Shown here in pieces: positions 56,480-64,000 of a DNA stretch of 64,000 nucleotides. The position numbers and the translations under genes were made by a program. The stretch is taken from NCBI GenBank assembly GCA_951804985.1, contig OX638131.1, forward strand, positions 55,232,604 through 55,296,603, given 5' to 3'. The DNA comes from Dryomyza anilis. Lineage: Eukaryota; Arthropoda; Insecta; Diptera; Dryomyzidae. The stretch's first letter is position 1. Each line of letters opens with the position of its first letter. A model generated the notes under the pieces. The model was not told where the DNA came from and ran no database searches. It saw only the letters and a list, made by a program, of their open reading frames with translations.

Positions 56480-58381
56480 ATGTTGGCAGCCAAGGAAGCA
56501 GTCAACATCACACAGACATCAATTAATGATACAAGATTATTCATTGAGAAGACAACTGATGCTTTGTTCTACAATGATGAATGGACGATAGTAGCCAAGT
56601 TTAAACCGCTACAACTGAACGATTTCCTGGAGCTGACAAACAAATACATAATCACGGCAAACACAATGTGCGAACAAATGAGCACCGGACCCAGCATAAA
56701 AAGATCATGTATAGCAGCAACACGGGAAACCACGGCAATAATAGCCACACTACAGAAAAATGAAGAAATAATTAAGCGCACAATAAAGAGTAACCGACAA
56801 AAGAGATCACTCAATTTCATTGGCGAAGGACTCAACTGGGCTTTTGGACTGAAAGAAAGAGAGACTATCTATAAACATCTCAATGACATTGAAGATAATG
56901 AACATAAAACATACGAAATTATGAAAAGACAAATTACGGTGATTTCATCAAATTGAAACAAGATAGCAGAACACTTACTGAATTCCTTGAAGGAAGTCGA
57001 AAATCTGCAAAATGTGTTAAACATAACAATAAGAACACAAAAATACATAAATGAAAAAATAAACCAACAAGTTAGTCATTTACTATTCATGATGGATACC
57101 TTGGAAATTCAATCTACAATTAATGCAAACCTAATCGAAATTCAAGGACAACAGCTGATGGAAATGGCAATCATAGATGATCTATACAAGGGACGATTAC
57201 ACCCGACAATTATAGACCAGAGCGAGTTAGATGAAATGCTGACTAGCCTCACGTTAAGAGGAAAGACGAAGTGGTTCATACAAAAATCATTCGAAATGCA
57301 CCGTGCATCAACAGTACGAGTTTTCCCAGACACAGACGGCCTAATAATAGTCATCAAGATGATTTGTTGTTCACATTATATAGAATTTACCCAATACCCA
57401 CAAATATTAATGAAGAATGGGATGCATTGGTTAAAACAACATATGACTACATATCAGAAGCAGAAGACCGGAGCAAATACATAGGTCTAACGAATAAAGA
57501 TCACAGCAAATGCATTTTGGTTAGCCAACATACGGACAAAGAAATTACACTATGCAAACGTCCAGGAACCATACTAACAACTAGCAACGCACTATGTGAA
57601 GTCGCGCTGATTCAACACATAACAGATATTAAAGATACCTGTGAACATGTTGCAATCACAAGGAGTTCTGGCATAGTAGTTAAACTATAGTTAAACTATA
57701 GACACATGGTTGTATAAATTCAATACACCAGCCTTTTTCGAAGCAGTTTGTGGGTCAAATATAGCCACATTGACACTATCCGGCCTGGGTTGGATGTCCA
57801 TAAAAGAAGCTTGCAACTTACACAACAAAGAAATGATACTGCCATACGAGTTTACACATCAAAGCATTAGGAATATAACATACAAAAAGGAAGAACATAC
57901 GGTTATAATAGAAAATTTACAAGGCAATTGGTCATCATTACCATATTCAAATATATTACAAACATCGTTACCGATCTTGGTGTCAGATCACAACAAAATA
58001 AGATCAGCATTAAGAGATGGGCATCGTGATTTCGACGAAATATTACTACAATTAACTGATAACCAGGAACGCAAAGAATTACTTAATCGTCAAAATGAAA
58101 TAACGAAAACCGCAACAATAGATGTAGAAACGGCTGAGGAAAATCTTGAAATGGTGTCAAATACATTTCCCAGCAAGAAATCGCCACTCGAAAAAATCGG
58201 GTCATTGCGGAAATCAACAACGCAGAAACCAAACACCACAACACCCATAGCAAGTCAACGAACAAAGTCACATGAAATAGAAGCCAATACGTTAGAAACA
58301 ACAACAACGCATCGAACTACTACCGCAGAACAGCAGCAGTCAACAACGAAAACATGGGGACCAGGTTTTTATTATATATAA
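56480..58381 (+). pseudogene. env: gypsy B envelope-like gene, broken
   Basis: Position after pol and before the 3' LTR, and sequence features, identify an errantivirus-type envelope protein of the baculovirus F-like class. The first segment (56,480-56,956) has a dibasic furin-like site RQKR at ~56,793-56,804, directly followed by a Gly/Phe/Leu-rich stretch of fusion-peptide type. It then ends at a stop at 56,954. Further segments are in other registers: 56,987-57,484 (a helical QTRK-rich region and a stalk), 57,271-57,690 (with several Cys: CILVSQHT, LCKRPG, ALCEVALI), and 57,710-58,381 (CGSNIATLTL, CNLHNKEMILPYEF, then a Thr/Lys-rich end). No clear membrane anchor is visible before the stop at 58,379. 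At least three breaks mean no intact product is expected. Confidence 0.75.
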
Positions 58382-58622
58382 CTGGAAATTACAACCCTTA
58401 ATTTACTAATATCCATTAAATATTATATAAGTAAAGATCATAACTTCATAACTAATAGAACTTAACGTAATTTATACCACATAAAACAATGTAAAAAGAA
58501 AAAACTATTATTCTTTTTAATAATAATTTTCTCTTCAAAAATAATTAAAATAATACAAAAGAAAAAAAACTATTATTCTTCTTAATAATAATAATTTTTT
58601 TTCTTTCAATAAGGGGGAGGTA

Positions 58623-59221
58623 TGTTGTGTATCATAATCGTAGAGTTCACAGCTTACATATGATCCACTGTTGTGTATCATAATCGTGGAACTTACAGCG
58701 TGCTTATGATCCACAACATAACATAACCAGTACATTTTTCTTTATGGCATACTTTTAGGGTTAAGCATTATGCATGTTAAACACAAACAGCATTTAATTG
58801 TCTTGGCGCACACAGCTTAACATAGCACAGGTATACACGCCCACGTTAAATAGGTCACTCAGATAAACGCTGACTTAGTTATTTTAGAATGATGAAAGTA
58901 CTCAATTTATTGTGAAATTATAAATACGCTGACTAAGTTATTTTAGCATGATGAAATTACTCAATTTATTGTGAAATTATAAGAATACGAGGTGTTAAGT
59001 AGAAGTTAAGTATAGACTAAGAATCAATTGTTTTCGATAAGCTGAACTGTCTACAAATAAGTGTTAAGTATAAGTGTAACCAACTTTTAAAGCGAAATAA
59101 AGTGTCTTGAAGTAAAAAAGACTCGGTTGTTTTAAATAATATAACGAAAGTAAAAAGGACTCAGTAAGTATAAATAGGATCAAGTTAAAGTCCTAGTAGA
59201 AGGACATTTTAACATACAACA
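58623..59221 (+). repeat. gypsy B 3' LTR
   Basis: 599 bp, the same length as the 5' LTR with one visible substitution, and preceded by the purine tract at 58,610-58,620. Confidence 0.95.
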
Positions 59222-59376
59222 CTATTCATGATAATTGCAACCATTGAATTATCGCGTATCTCCTCCTTCCATGTGAACTAGTTTTTCAACAAGGAAAACG
59301 ATGCCCATTTATTTTGTAAGTCCATTGTACGCTACGTTATATTATTCGAACCGTTCTTCTGGGCCCATAACCTGAA
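59222..59376 (-). pseudogene. copia gag start and leader with tRNA-iMet half-type primer site
   Basis: On the minus strand, from the LTR inwards: CAGGTTATGGGCCCAG (59,374-59,359 in complement), which is complementary to the initiator-Met tRNA anticodon arm (CTGGGCCCATAACC). This is the internal-tRNA primer type known from Drosophila copia-like elements. A short broken gag frame follows (MDLQNKWASFSLL, then a stop). It reaches gypsy B's duplication CTAT and continues on the far side at 49,503. The gag here is unusually short, so its N-terminus may be deleted. Confidence 0.7.
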
Positions 59377-59500
59377 GGAACACGAGTACACAAAGAAAGA
59401 AATTTATTTTTCAGAAAATTTCTAAATTAATAAAACAAATTCAATGAATAAAAGATTCTTAATACTAAGTATTTATCAAGTACACAGTGCGACACTAAAT
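59374..59500 (-). repeat. remnant of the copia 5' LTR
   Basis: Immediately upstream (minus sense) of the primer site. It ends TTCCTTCA beside the site and is T-rich, as in U5/R. The outer boundary is not resolved; the sequence merges into the repeat complex near 59,500. No matching 3' LTR is in the window. Confidence 0.4.
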
Positions 59501-60218
59501 TTAGTGACGGAGATTTGACAATTTTTTTAGAATCCTTGAGTAACCTGACGAAATTTCAGTAAACAAACTTATGTCCTATCACGTCAGGTTTACGAGATAT
59601 ATGACCATAAATGTCCTATAGTGTCCTATACCGTTGGTTTATTGAGAAAACTGTAGTAGTTATGGATTCGTTGTCTGAGAACCAAATGTAGACACTATCC
59701 AAGACTTCATATCTGTAGTACATAATAAATTTCTATCTCGTCCTTTTAATACCAATATTAATGATCTACATAAACGACTAATTTCATATTAAGGAGTTCC
59801 AAATGTATCATATTGTCCATGGAAAAAATATTCAGCATCAAAAAAACTTAAAAAGTGGCTCAAAATGTCAAACACGTACGAGCTATAGTTTATCTAATAC
59901 TGAGCACTGCAAAGTATATTTTTATTTTATATGAAACTGCAAAATACTAAAGTTTTTCGTAGCTTAAAATCGAATGATCCTTTATCGGTGCCAAGGATTT
60001 GGCTTTATTTTTAATATCTGAATCATACTATAAAATTATGTTCTATCACGTCAGGATTTCGAGTTATTGACCCCTAAATATCTGGTAAATCCTTAATTTT
60101 AATAGTAAAATTTCTTGAAAATGGTATTAGATATGGATTTCTTGATTAGAAATGCTGACGTGATGGGTCACAAGTTTACAGTACATTAATTTACTTGACA
60201 CATTAATGATATTTAAAA

Positions 60219-61221
60219 CAAGGATTGAAACCGTAAACGAAACCGATATCCGTTTAAAACCGTTTCATTTTTAAAACTGAAACCGTAACCGTTTTATGAA
60301 AATCAGAAATGAAACGATATCCAAAACCGAAATAAACGGTTTGGATTTTATACCGGTTTAAAACGGTTTTTAAAAAAGTATAAAAAAAACAGAAAAACAT
60401 ATTTTATTTTATATAGATTATCTTAAGTACAAGGCAAGTTTAAATTTCATTTGATAGAATTTGGAGTTCTCAAAATAAAAAATTCCCAAACAACGGTCTT
60501 TGGTCTAAAATTGTTTTTTTTTCATTAATGTGTGTAGCGGTAAGTCGAATTAACAATAAACCACCAGCAACACCAAGCACAATTTTTATACCCTCACCTA
60601 TGAGGTACAGGGTATATTAACTTTGTGCATATTTTGTAACGCCCCTTAGGAGGCGTGTCCGGTATGGACAAGTATATATATTATTGATCACTACACTATA
60701 CAGAATATACAGAATAACTTGAAAAATACTAGTCAGAATGCAATGAAATTTTGTTTCAATATGTTTTAGCCAAAAATGGTTCGGAGTTTGAAATGAACCA
60801 AATCGGTACACGGACACGCCCACCTCCCATACAAGTCACTTATATATAACTTTTTGGGAACCAATAACTCTAAAAGTATTCAAGATATAGTTATAAAATT
60901 TAAAAAATATTGTTAGAATTTACTTAAATATATGTATTCCAAAAATGGTCGTAATCCGCCACATTTTTTTTTCGTACTTTAAATTCCATTTTTTCATATC
61001 CCACAAAATTATACCAGCAATATATGCACCAAGAGTGTAGGTTCGTTCCATGTTACCAAACTTTCCCATGTGACCTAACTTTCCTGAAATCAAAACCGAA
61101 ACCGTAACATGGAACCGGTATACCGAATCCGTTTCGTTATAAAAACTTAAAACCGAAACCGTATCCGAAACGCGGAAAAAACCGAAATCGAAACCGTTAT
61201 TCGTTTAGGTTTCAATCCCTT
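60219..61221. mobile_element. hAT-type MITE with AACCG-rich ends, 8-bp TSD
   Basis: 1,003 bp. Left end CAAGGATTGAAACC and right end GGTTTCAATCCCTT are inverted. The flanking direct repeat ATTTAAAA (60,211-60,218; 61,222-61,229) is a perfect 8-bp duplication. Sub-terminal zones (60,230-60,375; 61,083-61,215) are degenerate AAACCGAAACCGT arrays. The middle carries an 'ataccctcacc' fly repeat (60,590-60,960) with CCACACGCCC-type words. No transposase. Confidence 0.8.
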
Positions 61222-61450
61222 ATTTAAAATAAAGCCAAATCTCTGGAACCATTAAACAGATATTTATTCTAATATAACTAATCGTTTAAGTTTTTGTACC
61301 TTTGAAAATTTGAAAAATATACATTCAGTACATAATATAATAGAAACCATAACTCGCATGGCTTTGACTTCTATGACAATTTCTACTGTTTGGATGTGCT
61401 TAATATTTTTCCCAAAGACATAATGATACATTTATTAATTCTTCATATAA

Positions 61451-61753
61451 ATAATAATAGTTTGGCGCTACAGTTCTGTATAGAACTTCGGCCGAGCTCT
61501 CTCACCATGTTGAGCTGTGCGTGTTATATTTGTACTCAAAGTGGTGGGACCTACAGTTTATTGCCGAATCCGAACGGCGGGTAAGAGCTTTTCATAGGCA
61601 ATGTTTTACTCTCGTAGGTTTGCCATTTACTGCCGAGAGGTAGCGCGGTATAGAAAAATGTTTCTATGAAAAGATGTTGTTAGCCCCAGTCCAGGCTTGA
61701 ACCGGGGACCTTTCGGCTCGCAGTCCAACGCACTAACCACTGAGCTACCGCGG
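61451..61753 (-). mobile_element. SINE-A copy 2, complete, 10-bp TSD
   Basis: Flanked by CTTCATATAA at 61,441-61,450 and 61,754-61,763. In minus sense: a tRNA-like head of ~72 bp starting CCGCGGTAGCTCAGTGGTTA (A box) with GGTTCAAGCC (B box), the body shared with copy 1, then a distal part ending GTAGCGCCAAACTATTATTATT, i.e. an (ATT)n tail. The head resembles a tRNA with anticodon-loop CTGCGAG, but its stems mismatch and the acceptor end is not complementary. It is inserted in the inverted-repeat complex. Confidence 0.88.
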
Positions 61754-62164
61754 CTTCATATAACTTTGGCCAATTAACTGCAGATATTTTTTGAAATTCT
61801 TCGATATTGATGGTTTAAGGACGAGATAGAAAATTGAAATGTACTACAGAAAAGATCCTTAGCTGAATGACTACATTTGGTTTTCAGTCAAGAAATCCAT
61901 ATCTAATACCATTTTCCATGTTACTATGCAAATTATTTACCAGATATTTGAGGGTCAATACCTCGAAATCCTGACGTGATAGAACATAATTTTATAGTAT
62001 GATAAAATTTTTCACATATTCAGAATATTAAAAATAAAACCAAATTCTTGGCACCGATAAAGGATCATTCGATTTAAGCTACGAAAAACTTTTGTATTTT
62101 GTAGTTTCATATTAGAGAAACTATAGCTCGTACGGCTTTGATATATTTGCAAATTTCAAAAACA

Positions 62165-63245
62165 AAGCCCCAAGCCAGTACACCGGTCGTAGATGAAACG
62201 ATAACAGATGCTCAATGCTCAATTATTAACTGACCCAGAAGAGATTAAAATGGTAATAAATGATTTTCATGACTCAGCATTAGAAGGCCACCAGGGCGCA
62301 GTAAAAACATACTTTAGAATCAGAAAACAATTTAAATGGAAAGGGATGCAGAAACAAATAAAAGATTACGTTAAAAATTGTTTAAAATGTCAAGTAAATA
62401 AAAGTTCTAGACTTACAAAAATGCCAATGGTTCTAACTGATACGCCAGTGAGACCATTCGATAAAGTATATATGGATCTGGTAGGAATTTTACCGGAAAC
62501 TTTATCAGGAAATAAATTTATTCTAACTTTTTAATATGATTTTTAAAAGTATATGTGTTGCGTAGCCATGCCAGATGCAGAAGAAAACACAGTAGCAAAA
62601 GCATTTTATGACAAATCATTACACGTCATAATCTGAAAGTATTAGTAACAGATAATGGTTCAAATATCGTCTCAAAATTGTTTTCAGATACATGTAGATT
62701 GTTAGGAATTAAAAAATTGCATATTACGCCATATCATCCACAAGCTAATGGGTCTTTGGAAAGAAGCCATCGACCATTAGCGGAATATTAACGGAGTTTT
62801 GCAAAAGAAGATGGGTCGAACGGGACCAATGGTTAAATTCCGCAATGCATGTGCACAATAAAACATTGCATATGTCCGTTGGTCAAACGCCATTGCGTAC
62901 TTTATACGGATACGACTTCGATATGCCAACAAATTTTAAGCGAAAATGCTCACCCGTATATAATACCGATGATTACAAAAAATTATTAAAATATCAAATT
63001 CAACGCACACACGAAATCGTGAACAGAATCAGGAAAAAGCAAAACAAAAATCTAAACAAATCTATGATACACCCAAAAATATTTGGCGTAGGCGATAAAG
63101 TTAAAGAATCAGAATAAATTTTCACCCAAATGGGTGAAAATTTATTTACCGTACGAGTTACTTTCTATAGTAAGTCCTGCAACGACACTGATTTCTATCA
63201 AAGGAAAAGGGAAAAAATTCCATAACTTATGAAAAGCATATAATT
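62165..63245 (+). pseudogene. gypsy copy C, pol fragment (integrase and C-terminus)
   Basis: Starts abruptly (62,165) in sequence matching provirus A/B pol just before the integrase, then has DFHDSALEGHQGAV...CLKCQVNK (62,262-62,400) and MDLVGILPE (~62,472). After a TAA at 62,532 it continues in shifted frames with TDNGSN-like (~62,650), HPQANGSLERSH (~62,748) and MSVGQTPLRTLYGYDFDMP (62,870-62,930). The first 'G' of the zinc-site GGHQG is changed to E. Protease, RT, RNase H and gag are absent. Several frameshifts. Confidence 0.85.
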
Positions 63246-64000
63246 TTGAAGTAAACATAATGAAATAAATAACGTAACAAACAGTTCATAATGATCATAA
63301 CACATAATGTAGATCAGCTAATAGCATGAAATTGCAAATAAAGTTGAAGAAATTACGAGTAAATATGAGTATATTTTTTTTGGAATAGGTTTACGAATAG
63401 ATTAATGAAATAAATTAGTGCATGAAAAATAGCTAAGTATCAATTTCAAAGGTGACTAGCATTAAATCATGTACTAACAAATGCTGAATAGGAAAAATAG
63501 ATAAAGGAGTAAATCATTTTAAAAGATTATGAGTAAGAAAATATCAAAGGTTAATAACAGCTAATGATGAAATAGGTAATAAACATGATTATATTAGATG
63601 AGATATAAAATAGCAAAAATAAAATTTAAATTATCACTTAAATTGAGGTCAGCACCTCAATGGCATTGAACCAAACGATAGGAACCACTGCATTGAAATG
63701 AGATACGTTAATACATTGAAGAAAAAGAAAATAAATAAAAAAAGACGAAAATGAATATGGGAAGGTTCGATCACATGGTAAATTTTAAAGTAGGTGTTAT
63801 TATGATAGTTAGGATTATCAAAATTATAGTCGGTCTAAACCGACTATAAAAACCCTAAACATATGTGTGGTTACCATTAAAAGTGGTACATAGGTAACCA
63901 GGATATACGAATCCCGAAAATAACTACAAACTTTCAATCGCTGAAGTATTTTCATTCATTTGATACCCATATTTACAAATGGGTAGGTGTACCGAATTTC
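63246..64000 (+). other. gypsy C downstream non-coding block
   Basis: Continues as the post-pol spacer of this gypsy family: the 'aatagctaagtat ... gactagcatt ... gtacta' pattern at 63,429-63,477, and 'gaaccactgcattgaaatgagatacgttaa', which matches provirus A at 33,120-33,170 (inverted). A hairpin TATAGTCGGTCTAAACCGACTATA (63,826-63,849) is perfect. No env frame before the window edge. Confidence 0.55.

Larger units (their letters stand above)
49504..59221 (+). mobile_element. gypsy provirus B, env-bearing, near-identical LTRs
   Basis: A 9,718-bp plus-strand provirus with two 599-bp LTRs (49,504-50,102 and 58,623-59,221). I see a single difference between them (ggtatgcacg/ggtatacacg). A primer site TGGCGCAGCCGG is at 50,106-50,117 and a polypurine tract AAGGGGGAGG directly precedes the 3' LTR. 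CTAT is duplicated at 49,500-49,503 and 59,222-59,225. It sits in the copia gag, whose frame continues on both sides. gag, pol and env are present but each has breaks. Its LTRs differ from those of provirus A although pol is closely related. Confidence 0.96.
59500..62160. repeat. inverted-repeat complex around TCACGTCAGG motifs
   Basis: Related ~200-bp segments occur forward at 59,520-59,760 and 59,880-60,190 and inverted at 61,232-61,440 and 61,780-62,160. Shared words include 'ctatcacgtcagga' (60,043; inverted 61,970), 'cgaatgatcctttatcggtgccaa' in part (59,970; inverted 62,060), 'atggtattagatatggattt' (60,122; inverted 61,890) and 'aaccaaatgtag' (59,679; inverted 61,873). It resembles a large palindromic or foldback-type element. 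It was later interrupted by a hAT MITE (60,219-61,221) and by SINE-A copy 2. Confidence 0.6.

Noticed and set aside
61680..61753. tRNA gene on the minus strand
   Set aside because: Acceptor ends do not pair and the segment is inside a SINE with its own target duplication.

Overview
The window looks like nuclear DNA from a higher (brachyceran) fly. It is A+T-rich and almost entirely transposable elements, many nested inside one another. The evidence is the element content: LINEs with RNase H domains, env-bearing Ty3/gypsy proviruses with a tRNA-Ser-like primer site, an insect-type Ty1/copia element primed by the tRNA-iMet anticodon arm, and short fly repeats with 'ccacgccc' or 'ataccctcacc' motifs. 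No host gene, rRNA or functional tRNA gene was recognised. The species cannot be named from the sequence alone.

Left part (1-11.5 kb). A tRNA-derived SINE (SINE-A) is followed by a decayed LINE reverse transcriptase split by a second SINE (SINE-B) with a perfect 11-bp target duplication. Then come inverted-repeat MITE-like elements, a three-copy degenerate repeat of unknown identity (4.25-5.42 kb), a minus-strand I-like LINE (5.6-8.9 kb), two abutting 15-bp minisatellites (9.37-10.01 kb), a fly repeat carrying a MITE, and an intact 138-aa ORF resembling a Myb/SANT DNA-binding protein.

Middle part (11.48-25.16 kb). Everything here lies between two hAT-like ends (TAGTGAYGGGTA) flanked by identical 8-bp duplications GTTCAGAG. 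Inside are inverted minisatellite arms, a 1.7-kb element with about 130-bp terminal inverted repeats, TA-flanked MITEs, a three-copy tandem array whose units carry splice-like exon borders, and a minus-strand LINE (LINE-B). To the right are a LINE C-terminal remnant (25.4-25.7 kb) and a 1.24-kb tandem duplication (26.4-28.8 kb).

Right part (28.97-64 kb) is a deep nest. A minus-strand LOA/I-type LINE (LINE-1, 28.97-43.42 kb) is split by gypsy provirus A (30,476-39,768; 638-bp LTRs; duplication GAAC) and by a LINE-B fragment. It abuts a minus-strand Ty1/copia element (about 43.4-59.5 kb). The copia is itself split by a second LOA-type LINE (LINE-2, 45,318-48,730; duplication CGTCAGCCAT) and by gypsy provirus B (49,504-59,221; 599-bp LTRs; duplication CTAT), which carries a broken env. 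The end of the window has an inverted-repeat complex, a hAT-type MITE, a second SINE-A copy with a 10-bp duplication, and a fragment of a third gypsy copy (C).

How the parts relate: the 3' tail of SINE-B matches the 3' ends of the two LOA-type LINEs, suggesting that this LINE family's reverse transcriptase moves the SINE. The copia is older than its insertions. Gypsy B has almost identical LTRs and is the youngest dated insertion, yet its genes are broken, so it was mobilised by other copies or the assembly carries indel errors.
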